This document shows, in pieces, positions 42,239-51,335 of a stretch of DNA of 64,000 nt (position 1 is its first letter; the number at the start of each line of letters is the position of its first letter). The DNA lies in contig NZ_JAGIAG010000008.1 in NCBI RefSeq assembly GCF_017744955.1, positions 124,001-188,000 on the forward strand, written 5' to 3'. The position numbers were made by a program, and so were the translations under genes. The notes under the pieces were generated by a model that was not told where the DNA came from, ran no database searches, and was given only the letters and a program-made list of their open reading frames with translations. This stretch comes from Dokdonella sp. Its GTDB lineage: Bacteria; Pseudomonadota; Gammaproteobacteria; Xanthomonadales; Rhodanobacteraceae.

Positions 42239-44992
42239 CTAGCTGCCTTTGCCGCCGCCGAAGTGGTAGTTGAACTCCAGCCACCACTGGCGGCCGTAGG
42301 CGTCGTACCAGGCCTGCGTGTAGGCCGGCCAGCCGGCGCTCTTGTCGACCGGAATCGAATTGCGAAGATTGTTTACGATCAACGACAGCTGCGCACGCTC
42401 GCCGATGTCGTAGCTGACGCTGCCGTTGATCAGCGTGTACGGCTTGCGCTGGCCCTCACCGTCGTTGCGCGGAACGCGACCGTAACGCGTGCCGTTCACC
42501 GTCGCGCTCCAGTCGCCGAGGTTCCAGCTCAGCGCGGCGTTGATCTTGGTGCGCCAGTCCTGCTGGTAGGTCACGCTGTTGATGTAGTCGCGCGTCGGAT
42601 CGCCGGGGAACTGCTGGTAGTCGTGGCTCAGAACGCGCGTGATGCCGGCGTGGAACAGGAACTTGCCGTAGCGATCGGTCGTCCAGCGGTAGTTGCCGCT
42701 GAGATCGATGCCGGAAGTGCGCTCGGTCGCGGCGTTGATCGGATTCAGCAGCAGGTTGGTGACCTGGTTCGGATTGACCGGCGCGTTCGGCGCATTGCGC
42801 ACCACGCGCGCGATCGAATCGCGGCAGATCGCCGAATTGCGGTCGACCGGCACGCCGGCCTCGGTGCGTCCGAGCAGGCAGTCCGCCTCGGTGCGCAGGA
42901 TGATCTCCGAATCGAGATTGGTCACCGCGTCCTTGATGCGGATGTGGTAGTAGTCGGCCGACACGTCCAGGCCGTCGAGCGGCGACCAGACGAAGCCGTA
43001 GGTGAACGACTTGCCGTTCTCCGGCTTCAGCTTCAGATTGCCGGAGCTGCGGAAGTTCATGTTGTACTGGACGTCGCAGTTGTTGTAGCTCTGGCCCTCG
43101 AGCGCGCACTGGTAGAAGTCGGTGTTGCCGGGCTCGTAGCCGACCGTGCCCTTGGCGAACAGGTAGTTCATGTCCGGCGCGCGGAACGACGTCGAATAGG
43201 TGCCGCGCAGCAGCAGCGACTCGAACGGGCGGTACTCGAAACCGAGGTTGTAGGTGCTCTTGGCGATGCTTTCGCCGGAATAGGTGTAGCGGTCGTAACG
43301 CGCCGCGGCGATGCCGGTCAGCTGCGAGAAGATCGGCACGTTCAGTTCGAGGCCGGCGGCGTAGCGTTTGCGCTCGCCGCCGTCGTCGTGCGCCTCGGAC
43401 GAGTTCCAGATCTCGCCGGCGTTGATGCGCGGATCGGGCCGGTTGCTGTAGCCCTGGCGACCGGCTTCGACCACCGCGGCGACGCCGATCGGGCCAGCCG
43501 GCAACTGCAGCAGCTCGCCGTTGACGCTGAAGCTCGCGTCCTCGGTCCAGGCCTTGTCGCGTTCGAGCGTGCGCGTGGTGAGGCGGCGGAACAGCTCCGC
43601 ATTCAACGGCGTGGTCAGGCGCGAGGGATCGGCGTGGTAGGACGGAAACGTCTCGCCCTCGTACTCGTGCGTGCCGGTCTGCGGACCGAGGAAATACTCG
43701 TCGACGGCGCTGCGGAAGCCGAAACGGCCCTGGTCGCTCTTGTAATCCGAGCGGTTCAGCGCGGCGACGTACTTCCAGCCCGAATCGCCGAACGAACCGC
43801 GCACGCCGAGCGTCACGTTGAACTGGCGCTGCAGGAAGGTGCGCGCGCTGACCGTGCGGCTGCCGGCCTCCTCGGGCGTGACCAGCCGCGTCCAGCTTTC
43901 CAGCCGTCCGGTCGCGTCGTTCCAGAACGCGGCCGGCGAGGTCCAGTTCGGGTTGCGCACGACGGTGGCGATGTCCGACCAGCCGGCCATGAAGTCGCCG
44001 AACAGCTGCGTGTCCTCGTTCAGCGCGTAGGTCAGGCTGGCGTAGCCGGTGGCGAGCTTCTTCTTGGTCTGGATCGTGCGGTTGCTGTAGTAGTGCTCGC
44101 TGCTGCAGTAGCTGCCGTCGTAGCGCGGACGCTCGAACGCGCGCAGGCTGCCACCCATCAAATAGCCGAGCGCGTCGCAGTCCAGCGGGTAGTACTCGCG
44201 ACCGGCCGGATTGCGGATGCCGATGATCTGCGGCGGCGGCTGGCCGCTGCCGTCGTAGCGCGTGTAGGAGTTGGCGAAGCCGCGCTGCCCGTACCAGATC
44301 GGCTCGCGATTGCTGAGCTCCAGTCCGAACACGCCGTTGAGGTCGCCCCAGCTGCCGCCGCCGATCAACTGGAAGCGCTGGTTGTCGCCGCCGCCGCGCT
44401 GCGTGCCGCCGACGCGCAGGTTGAAGTCGACGCCTTCGTGCTTCTCCTTCAGGATGATGTTGACCACGCCGGCGATCGCGTCGGAACCGTAGATCGCCGA
44501 CGCGCTGCCGCTGAGGATCTCGATGCGGTCGATCATCACGCTCGGTACGTTGGAGAAGTCGACGGCGTTGACCGAACCGTTGTAGGCGATCGGGTAGTCG
44601 GCGATGCGGTGGCCGTTGACCAGCACCAGCGTGTAGTTCGGTCCGAGCCCGCGCAGGCTGATCACGTTCGCGGCCGGCGTGAAGGTGCTGCCGAAGTCCT
44701 CGCCCTGCACGATGCCGGTGTTCTGCGTCAGCTGGGTCAACACGTCGAACACGCTGCGAAAGCCGCCCTTGTCGATGTCCTCGCCCTTGATGACGATGAC
44801 CGGCGCCGGCCCCTCGACCTGTGCGCGCGGAATGCGCGAACCAGTCACGGTGATCGACTCGAGCTGCTGCGAAGGCGCCGACGCCGGCGCGCGCGCGGCG
44901 GTGTCGTCGGTGTCCTGCGCGATCGCGCTCAGCGGCAAGGCCAGGGAGATCGCGACCGACAGGCCGCGCCGGAGGATCGGGCGTACGCTCAT
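42239..44992 (-). CDS. TonB-dependent outer-membrane receptor
   Basis: 917 residues from ATG 44992. A signal peptide (ending LPLSAIAQ) precedes the plug with ITVTGSRIPR, DVLTQLTQNTG, NVISLRGLGPNYTLVLVNGHR in part (SLRGLGPNYTLVLVNG) and YGSDAIAGVVNIILK. The barrel fills the rest. The type is common in xanthomonads, often with carbohydrate or peptide substrates. No Fur box was seen in the 240-bp divergent spacer to the YbdK-like gene, arguing weakly against iron regulation. The substrate is unknown. Confidence 0.93.
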   Translation of the reverse strand: MSVRPILRRGLSVAISLALPLSAIAQDTDDTAARAPASAPSQQLESITVTGSRIPRAQVEGPAPVIVIKGEDIDKGGFRSVFDVLTQLTQNTGIVQGEDFGSTFTPAANVISLRGLGPNYTLVLVNGHRIADYPIAYNGSVNAVDFSNVPSVMIDRIEILSGSASAIYGSDAIAGVVNIILKEKHEGVDFNLRVGGTQRGGGDNQRFQLIGGGSWGDLNGVFGLELSNREPIWYGQRGFANSYTRYDGSGQPPPQIIGIRNPAGREYYPLDCDALGYLMGGSLRAFERPRYDGSYCSSEHYYSNRTIQTKKKLATGYASLTYALNEDTQLFGDFMAGWSDIATVVRNPNWTSPAAFWNDATGRLESWTRLVTPEEAGSRTVSARTFLQRQFNVTLGVRGSFGDSGWKYVAALNRSDYKSDQGRFGFRSAVDEYFLGPQTGTHEYEGETFPSYHADPSRLTTPLNAELFRRLTTRTLERDKAWTEDASFSVNGELLQLPAGPIGVAAVVEAGRQGYSNRPDPRINAGEIWNSSEAHDDGGERKRYAAGLELNVPIFSQLTGIAAARYDRYTYSGESIAKSTYNLGFEYRPFESLLLRGTYSTSFRAPDMNYLFAKGTVGYEPGNTDFYQCALEGQSYNNCDVQYNMNFRSSGNLKLKPENGKSFTYGFVWSPLDGLDVSADYYHIRIKDAVTNLDSEIILRTEADCLLGRTEAGVPVDRNSAICRDSIARVVRNAPNAPVNPNQVTNLLLNPINAATERTSGIDLSGNYRWTTDRYGKFLFHAGITRVLSHDYQQFPGDPTRDYINSVTYQQDWRTKINAALSWNLGDWSATVNGTRYGRVPRNDGEGQRKPYTLINGSVSYDIGERAQLSLIVNNLRNSIPVDKSAGWPAYTQAWYDAYGRQWWLEFNYHFGGGKGS

Positions 44993-45232
44993 GGTGTGGG
45001 CTCGTGGGAAAGATAAAGTCGGGCATCGCGCGTTCGAACGACACGCGCGAGCGAAACGAACGCCAGCGTAGCGACCGCTCCCCGTTCGCGCGCCCAACGG
45101 GATGGAATATCGTGATGACGCGGCGCAACATTCAGCGAACCGCATCGCAATCGGCGACACCGACCCTGGACGTTTAACGCCTTGCATACCAATCGGCCGC
45201 CATGCTCGCAGGCCCGTCCTGCCGGTTGCGCG

Positions 45233-46357
45233 ATGTCCGACGACGCCTACACCTTCGGGCTCGAAGAAGAGTTCTTCCTGGTCAACCCGGCCACGCGCAA
45301 CGCCGCCACGCGCGTCCCGAAGCTGCTGCTGAAACTGTGCCAGCAGCGCTTCGGCAGCTACGTCGAACACGAACTGATGCAATCGCAAGTCGAGATCAGC
45401 TCGCCGGTGTTCGAGCGCGACGAGGAGGCGCGCGCGGAAATGCGGCGGCTGCGACGCGGCGTCGCCGAGATCGCCGCGGCGTCGAACCTGCGCCTGGTCG
45501 CCGCCGGCACGCATCCGCTCAGCGCCTGGCACCAGCAGGCGCATACCGAGAAGACGCGCTACGCGCGCATCGTCGACGATTTCCAGATCCTCGGTCGGCG
45601 CAACCTGCTCTGCGGCCTGCACGTGCACGTCGCTCCGCCGCCGGGCGTCGACCGCGTCGCGCTGATGAACCGCCTGATGCCGTGGCTGCCGCTGTTCCTC
45701 GCGCTGTCGACTTCCTCGCCGTTCTGGAATCGCCGCCGCACCGGCCTGCTCAGCTATCGCCAGTCGGCCTACGACGAATGGCCGCGCGCCGGTATCCCGG
45801 ACTTCTTCGCCGACGAAGCGGAGTACGGCGCGTTCCGCGACCTGCTCGTACGCGCCGGCGCGATGGCCGACGGCAGCTATCTGTGGTGGGCGATCCGCCC
45901 CGCGCAGGGCTACCCGACACTGGAACTGCGCATCGCCGACTGCTGCACGCATCTGGACGACGCGCTGGCGCTGGCGGCGTTGTTCCGCTGCCTGGTCCGC
46001 GCGCACGTGCGAAATCCCGAACTCGGCACCGTGCGCAGCGCGCTGACGCGCCGACTGATCGACGAGAACCGCTGGCGCGCGAAGCGATTCGGTCTGGAAG
46101 CGCAATTCATCGACGAACGCGACGGCTCGACGCGCACCTGCGCGCAGTGGCTCGACGCCGCGCTGGCCCTGGTCGCCGAGGATGCGCGCCGGTTCGAATG
46201 CGAGGCGGCGCTGCGCCACCTCGGCACGATCTTCGCGCGCGGCACCAGCGCGCACGAACAGCTGGCGATCTATCGCGCGCGGCGCGAAGACGGCGCGAGC
46301 GGAACCGAGGCGCTGCGCGCGGTGGTCGATTGGCTGATCGGGGCGAGCGTTCTTTAG
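45233..46357 (+). CDS. ybdK: YbdK-like carboxylate-amine ligase (glutamate-cysteine ligase GCS2 family)
   Basis: 374 residues from ATG 45233. The N-terminal FGLEEEFFLVN and the later CGLHVHV and YPTLELRIAD motifs define the GCS2 family. E. coli YbdK has weak gamma-glutamylcysteine ligase activity and similar proteins join other carboxylates and amines. A substrate cannot be assigned here, and no linked partner gene is present. It is divergent from the TonB receptor. Confidence 0.9.
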   Translation: MSDDAYTFGLEEEFFLVNPATRNAATRVPKLLLKLCQQRFGSYVEHELMQSQVEISSPVFERDEEARAEMRRLRRGVAEIAAASNLRLVAAGTHPLSAWHQQAHTEKTRYARIVDDFQILGRRNLLCGLHVHVAPPPGVDRVALMNRLMPWLPLFLALSTSSPFWNRRRTGLLSYRQSAYDEWPRAGIPDFFADEAEYGAFRDLLVRAGAMADGSYLWWAIRPAQGYPTLELRIADCCTHLDDALALAALFRCLVRAHVRNPELGTVRSALTRRLIDENRWRAKRFGLEAQFIDERDGSTRTCAQWLDAALALVAEDARRFECEAALRHLGTIFARGTSAHEQLAIYRARREDGASGTEALRAVVDWLIGASVL

Positions 46358-46499
46358 CGCGCGGCGCGTTCGCGGATAGACGCCCACCGCTCGAGTGCCC
46401 TGCGCGTTCGAGCGGCTACGCGAATTCGTCCACGCGCGCGATCCATCCGCACACGCACCGCGCTCACCGAAAACGAAACCGCGCCACGCCGACGCTTCT

Positions 46500-47258
46500 T
46501 CAGGCGCCGCCCAATTCGACCTTGCGCGCCCCGCGCTTGCGCACCCACGTCGACGTCAACGCTCCATCCGCGCTCCGGCGCTTCTCGACCTCGAACAGTC
46601 CGGTCGCCGCGATCAGCTCGCTGAGCTTGCGGAAGCCGTAGTTGCGCGCGTCGAACTCCGGCGCCTGCTTGGCGATCGTGCTGCCGACCGTGCCGAGCTG
46701 GGACCACCCGGCGTCGTCCGATCCGGCCTCGACCGCGTTGCGCAGCAACGCGACCAGGCGGCCGTCCTGTTTCAGCTGCGCGCTGCTGCGCGGGCCGGTG
46801 GCTTCGTCCTCGTCTTCCTTGTCGATCAGGATCTCGGTGTAGATGAACTTGTCGCAGGCGGACACGAACGGCGCCGGCGTCTTCTTCTCGCCGAAGCCGT
46901 ACACCACCAGGCCGGCCTCGCGCACGCGCGCGGCCAGGCGCGTGAAGTCGCTGTCGCTGGAGACGATGCAGAAGCCGCCGAGCTTGGCGCCGTAGAGCAA
47001 GTCCATCGCGTCGATGATCAATGCCGAGTCGGTCGCGTTCTTGCCGGTGGTGTAGCGGAACTGCTGGATCGGCTGGATCGCGTATTTCAGCAGCGCCTCC
47101 TTCCACCCTTTCAGCTGCGGCCCGGTCCAGTCGCCGTAGATGCGCTTGACCGTGGCGGTGCCGTACTTGGCGATCTCGGCCAGCAGTCCTTCGACCACCG
47201 CCGGCTGTGCGTTGTCGGCGTCGATCAGCACGGCGAGTTTCGGCGAGATGGCGGCCAT
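46500..47258 (-). CDS. NYN-domain (LabA-like) protein with C-terminal OST-HTH/LOTUS domain
   Basis: 252 residues from ATG 47258. Residues about 5-150 are a PIN-like NYN ribonuclease domain with conserved acidic residues in LAVLIDADNAQ, ATDSALIIDAMDLLY and SSDSDFTRL. A linker (KEDEDEATG) leads to a C-terminal OST-HTH/LOTUS domain (about 170-240, with WSQLGTVGSTIAKQ and YGFRKLSELI), an RNA/RNP-binding fold. Probably an RNA-cleaving or RNA-binding protein of unknown target. NYN-LOTUS proteins are widespread but poorly understood in bacteria. Confidence 0.88.
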   Translation of the reverse strand: MAAISPKLAVLIDADNAQPAVVEGLLAEIAKYGTATVKRIYGDWTGPQLKGWKEALLKYAIQPIQQFRYTTGKNATDSALIIDAMDLLYGAKLGGFCIVSSDSDFTRLAARVREAGLVVYGFGEKKTPAPFVSACDKFIYTEILIDKEDEDEATGPRSSAQLKQDGRLVALLRNAVEAGSDDAGWSQLGTVGSTIAKQAPEFDARNYGFRKLSELIAATGLFEVEKRRSADGALTSTWVRKRGARKVELGGA

Positions 47259-47388
47259 GTCGAGGTTCCGCGGAAGGAAGCCCGCAGCGTACTCCGTCCT
47301 CCGTGCGACGCAAACGCACACCGTCACGCCGCGTTGATGTACCGTCACGGCACAGGGGCGATAATCGGCAGGATGCCGGGAGATGCGG

Positions 47389-48540
47389 ATGCGAGGAATT
47401 CGGTCGGGAACGTTCTTGTTGGGGGCGCTGCTGGGGTTCGGCGCACCGGTCGGTGCGAACACGCTGGACACGGTCGTGCGCAAGGCGCACGAGGCCGGTC
47501 AATTCGACGGCGTGGTGCTGGTCGGACGCGACGACGCGGTGGTCTATCGCCGCGCGATCGGTCCGGCCGACCGCATCGCGCAGCAGCCGCACACGGCTGG
47601 TGAGAGCTGGCGCTGGCTGTCGATCAGCGAACAGGTCGCCGCGGTCTTGGTGTTGCAGGACGTCGAACGCGGGCGGCTCAGCCTCGACGGCACGCTGTCG
47701 CAGTACCTGCCCGACTTCGGCAACGCCGCGATCGGCCGCATCACGCTGCGCCAGCTGCTGCAGCACACCGCCGGCCTGGCCAATCCGGACGACGCTGCCG
47801 TCGACGAACGCGGCGTGCCGACGTTCTATCGCGCCAACGGCGAGTCGACCAATGCCAAGGCGATGCTCGCCACCTGCGCCGGCACGCCGAAGTCGGCGCC
47901 CGGCGCGCGCTACGAGGCGAACACCTGCGACTACCTCGTGCTCGCCGCCGTGCTCGAACGCGCCAACGACACGCGCTACGCGCAGCTCGTCGCCAAGCGC
48001 ATCGCGCAGCCGCTCAAGCTCGCTTCGCTCAGCCTGCTCGCGCCGAACGGCATGCCGACGCGCACCGGCGTGATCGGCCACAACAGCGAAGGCGCGCGCG
48101 AAGCGCCGTACGACACCGGCCGCTACGGCGCCGCCGGCGCGCTGCACGGCACGCTCGAAGACCTGTGGCGCTTCGACCGCGCGCTGATGGACTACGTGCT
48201 GGTGTCCAAGCCCGCCGCCGCGACGATGTGGACCGGCAACCCGCGCCTGGGCAACGCCGCGCTCGGCGCGTTCGCCTACGTGGCCCAGCCGAAGCACTGC
48301 ACGGCGCCGGTCGGAATCGTCGAGCGGCGCAGCGAGATCGGCGGGATCCACGCGATCAACCTGATGGTGCCGGAGCGGAACACCGCGTTGATCGCGTTCT
48401 CCAACACCGCGCGCACCGACTGGGGCCAGATCTCGCAAGGCAGCGGCCTGCTGCACGACCTGCTCGACGGCGCGCTGTGCGTGGACGACCTGAGCGCGCC
48501 GGCCAAGCCGAAGACGAAGGCGAAGCGCGGCAAACGCTGA
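47389..48540 (+). CDS. Beta-lactamase-fold (serine hydrolase family) protein lacking the catalytic lysine and tyrosine
   Basis: 383 residues from ATG 47389, which has GGGAG at good spacing; the ATG at 47383 is too close to it. A signal peptide ends about residue 22. The fold matches class C beta-lactamase/esterase proteins (GRLSLDGTLSQYLPDF, LRQLLQHTAGL). The SxxK nucleophile motif is S78-I-S-E81, with Glu for Lys, and the YxN motif aligns as E176-A-N178. Both general-base residues are thus replaced. It is likely inactive as a classical hydrolase or has a changed mechanism. A Lys/Ala tail ends the protein. Confidence 0.82.
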   Translation: MRGIRSGTFLLGALLGFGAPVGANTLDTVVRKAHEAGQFDGVVLVGRDDAVVYRRAIGPADRIAQQPHTAGESWRWLSISEQVAAVLVLQDVERGRLSLDGTLSQYLPDFGNAAIGRITLRQLLQHTAGLANPDDAAVDERGVPTFYRANGESTNAKAMLATCAGTPKSAPGARYEANTCDYLVLAAVLERANDTRYAQLVAKRIAQPLKLASLSLLAPNGMPTRTGVIGHNSEGAREAPYDTGRYGAAGALHGTLEDLWRFDRALMDYVLVSKPAAATMWTGNPRLGNAALGAFAYVAQPKHCTAPVGIVERRSEIGGIHAINLMVPERNTALIAFSNTARTDWGQISQGSGLLHDLLDGALCVDDLSAPAKPKTKAKRGKR

Positions 48541-48614
48541 CGAACGACGCGCGGGGAGAATGGCGCAGGCGGTCACGGCTTCCGCCTCGTCACGGCCGCC
48601 GCTACTCTGCCCCG

Positions 48615-50990
48615 ATGACCCGGCCCATGCTCCGTTTCGGCGATTGCAGCCTCGACATCGCCGCGCGCGAGTTGCGTCGCGACGGCGTGCGCGTCGACCT
48701 GCCGCCGCTGGTGTTCGACTGCATCGCCTACCTGGTCACCCATCGCGACCGCGCCGTCGGCCGCGACGAGCTGGTCGCCGCCGTCTGGGGCAAGGCCGCG
48801 ATCAGCGACACCATGCTCGGCAAGGCGATCCTGGCGGCGCGCCGCGCGGTCGGCGACAGCGCCGAGCAGCAGGCGCTGCTGCGCACCGTGCCGCGCTTCG
48901 GCTATCACTGGGTCGGCGCGGTGCAGGAACAGGCAGCGGGCGAAGCGTTGCCCGAGGCCGTGCCGCCGCTGGCGACCACGCCGGCGCCGGCGCGACGCCG
49001 CGGCGTCTCCCAGCCGGCGCTGACGATCCTCGTGACCACGCTGCTCGCGCTCGTCGCGCTCGCGGCCGCCTGGTGGCTGCGGCCGGCACCGCCTGCCGCG
49101 CCCGACACGACGGCGACGCAAGCCGACGCGCCGCTGAGCGGGACGCTCGCAGTATTGCCGACCGAAGTCTTCGCCGATCCCGGCGACGACTGGCTGCGGC
49201 TGGGCCTGATGGATCTTCTCGCGACGCGCCTGCGTACCGCCGGCCTCGCCGTCGTGCCGAGCGAGGTGGTCGTGCGCGCGGTCGGCACCGAACGCTCCAG
49301 TGACCGCGCGACCGCGGCGGTGCGCACCGCGATCGACGTCGGCGATTGGGTCGTGCCGGCCGTGCGCAAGGCCGGCGGCGAATGGATCGTGCGCGCCGAA
49401 CTGCGGCGCGCCGGCGGGCGCCGCAGCAGCGTGCAGGCGCAGGCGGCCAATCCGGTCGCCGCCGCCGATGCCGTCGCGCGGCGCCTGCTCGCCCTGCTCG
49501 GCCGCGCTGCCGCGGACGAGCGCGGCGACGCCGACGTCGACCTCACCGAGCTGCTGCAACGCACCGACGCCGCGCGCCTGGCCGAGAACCTCGACCTGGC
49601 GCGCTCGGTGATCGCCAACGCGCCGGCATCGCTGCGCGCTTCCCCGGAAGTGCGCGAGCGCGCGATCCGCATCGACCTGCGCGCCGGCGAGTTCGACCGC
49701 GCGCGCGCGGCGATCCAGGCGCTGCTGGAGGAAGTGCCGGCCGAAGCCGATCCGGTGATGCACGCGCGCCTGCAGGAAAACCTCTGCGTCGCGCAAATGC
49801 GCCTGGGTCGGCCGCAGCCGGCGCTGGACGCGTGCAACCGGTCGATCGAGCTGCTGGAGACGCGCAACGAACCGCGCGCGCTCGGCCGCGCCTACAACAA
49901 CCGCGGCATCCTGCACGCGCGCCAGAACCAGATCGACGCGGCGATCGCGGATTTCGCGCGCTCGCGCGTGGCGCTGAATCTGGCCGACGATCCGCTGCTG
50001 CTGGCCCAGCTGGACGGCAACGAAAGCACTGTGGAGATGTCGCGCGGCCGGCCGGCCGAGGCGCTGCCGACGCTGGAGCGCGCCGGCCGCACCTTCCAGC
50101 GCTTCGGCATGATCAACGAGTTCGTCACCGCCCTGGTCAACCAGATCCACGCGCATCTGATGCTGCTGCAGCCGCTCGAGGCGCTGCAGGCCAGCGACGC
50201 CGGCTGGAGCGAGCGCACGCGCATCACCGATCCAGAGGTGCGCGGCACCTTCGAACGCGATCGCGCCGAAGTGCTCGCCGCGAACGGCCGCCTGAACGAG
50301 GCGCGGCTGGTGCTCGATGCCCTCCTCCACAGCGCGGGACCGGCGCCGGGCGCGCGCCAGCTCGCGCCGATCCGCGCCGCGCAGGCCGAGGTCGAGCGCG
50401 CCGGCGGCCAGCCCGCGGCGGCCGCGCTGCTCGCGCGCCAGGCGCTGGACGGTCTGGATTCCGGCGAGGAAACGCACGAGCGCGCCCGCGCCTGGTTGCT
50501 GCTGGTGCGCGCGCTGCGCGAATCGGGCGACGACGCCGGAGCGGCGGCCGAGAGTGCGCGCTTCGTCGCCTGGTCGCGACCCGACCAGCCGCCACGCGCG
50601 CGCCTCTTCGCCACGCTGGCCGAGGCCGAGAGCGCCGCCGCCGCGCATCGCGACGAGGCGGCCGTGACCGCCTACGAAGCGGCCACGACGATCGCCGCCG
50701 GCACCAGCGCCGACGGCGCTGCCGAAGTCGCCGACTCCTTCGCCGGCTACCTGATCGCCCGCGGCCAGCTGGCGCGCGCCGCCGTCGTCGCCGGACCGCT
50801 CGCCCGCTACGCCGACCACAACTTCGAGGCCGCGGTCGTCGGCGCGCGCCTGTACCAGGCGCTCGGCCAGCCGGCCGCCTGGCAGAAGGCCCTGGCGCAG
50901 GCGCGGCGGCTCGCCGGCGAACGGCCGCTGCCGGCGCAGTTGGAAGTGCCGCCGCCGACGCCACCGGCGCCGGTGGCGCAAAGCGGCTGA
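48615..50990 (+). CDS. CadC-like membrane regulator: winged helix, one TM helix, periplasmic TPR domain
   Basis: 791 residues from ATG 48615. Residues 1-105 are an OmpR/CadC-type winged helix (DGVRVDLPPLVFDCIAYLV in part, RTVPRFGYHWVG). A membrane helix at about 135-157 leads to a periplasmic part that starts with SGTLAVLPTEVFAD, a TolB-like strand motif, followed by TPR helices (for example RALGRAYNNRGILHARQNQ in part). Such one-component regulators sense an envelope signal and bind DNA directly. The target may be the secreted beta-helix gene 345 bp downstream on the same strand, by position. It is a paralogue of the protein at 58320. Confidence 0.85.
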   Translation: MTRPMLRFGDCSLDIAARELRRDGVRVDLPPLVFDCIAYLVTHRDRAVGRDELVAAVWGKAAISDTMLGKAILAARRAVGDSAEQQALLRTVPRFGYHWVGAVQEQAAGEALPEAVPPLATTPAPARRRGVSQPALTILVTTLLALVALAAAWWLRPAPPAAPDTTATQADAPLSGTLAVLPTEVFADPGDDWLRLGLMDLLATRLRTAGLAVVPSEVVVRAVGTERSSDRATAAVRTAIDVGDWVVPAVRKAGGEWIVRAELRRAGGRRSSVQAQAANPVAAADAVARRLLALLGRAAADERGDADVDLTELLQRTDAARLAENLDLARSVIANAPASLRASPEVRERAIRIDLRAGEFDRARAAIQALLEEVPAEADPVMHARLQENLCVAQMRLGRPQPALDACNRSIELLETRNEPRALGRAYNNRGILHARQNQIDAAIADFARSRVALNLADDPLLLAQLDGNESTVEMSRGRPAEALPTLERAGRTFQRFGMINEFVTALVNQIHAHLMLLQPLEALQASDAGWSERTRITDPEVRGTFERDRAEVLAANGRLNEARLVLDALLHSAGPAPGARQLAPIRAAQAEVERAGGQPAAAALLARQALDGLDSGEETHERARAWLLLVRALRESGDDAGAAAESARFVAWSRPDQPPRARLFATLAEAESAAAAHRDEAAVTAYEAATTIAAGTSADGAAEVADSFAGYLIARGQLARAAVVAGPLARYADHNFEAAVVGARLYQALGQPAAWQKALAQARRLAGERPLPAQLEVPPPTPPAPVAQSG

Positions 50991-51335
50991 TCGGCCGCGC
51001 TGAAACATCGAGCGACCTCGACAGTCTCGCCCCGCGAAGGCGGTACGGGGAGGCAGGGATGCCGTAACCAACATCCGCACGGCGCCGCCGAACGGCGCTC
51101 AGGATCACCGCGTGTCACCATCTCGATTTTTCCCAACAGAATCCATCGAAAGAGGGATTCCCGCCCGCGCGGGAATGACCTCATTCGACGTTTTCCGGAA
51201 CGGCCGCCGGGCATCGGAACAGATTCCGAACGAAGGCCGAACAGCGCCGGAATGGAGCCGGCGGCGGCCGCCCGCCAAGCTGTCGCGCTCATGGCCGCGT
51301 CGCCGGCCACCGTCCGACCGATCCTGGAGTCCCTC
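50991..51335. other. Spacer with a REP-like hairpin before the beta-helix gene
   Basis: These 345 bp hold no supported gene. A REP/dRS3-like hairpin is at 51157-51176. The ribosome-binding site GGAG lies before 51336. An ORF start at 51252 would extend the beta-helix protein by 28 non-signal residues and is rejected. Confidence 0.5.
51157..51176. repeat. REP/dRS3-like hairpin, second copy
   Basis: ATTCCCGC-CCGC-GCGGGAAT is a perfect 8-bp stem matching the copy at 24334-24353 in both arms; the flanking GTC/GAC base context is also shared. Confidence 0.7.

Noticed and set aside
42239..45232. Fur or riboswitch control of the TonB receptor at 44992
   Set aside because: The 240-bp upstream spacer has no Fur-like palindrome or recognisable cobalamin-type core.
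44993..46387. Long N-terminal extension of the TonB receptor frame
   Set aside because: It is the antisense of the YbdK-like gene; the signal peptide marks the start at 44992.
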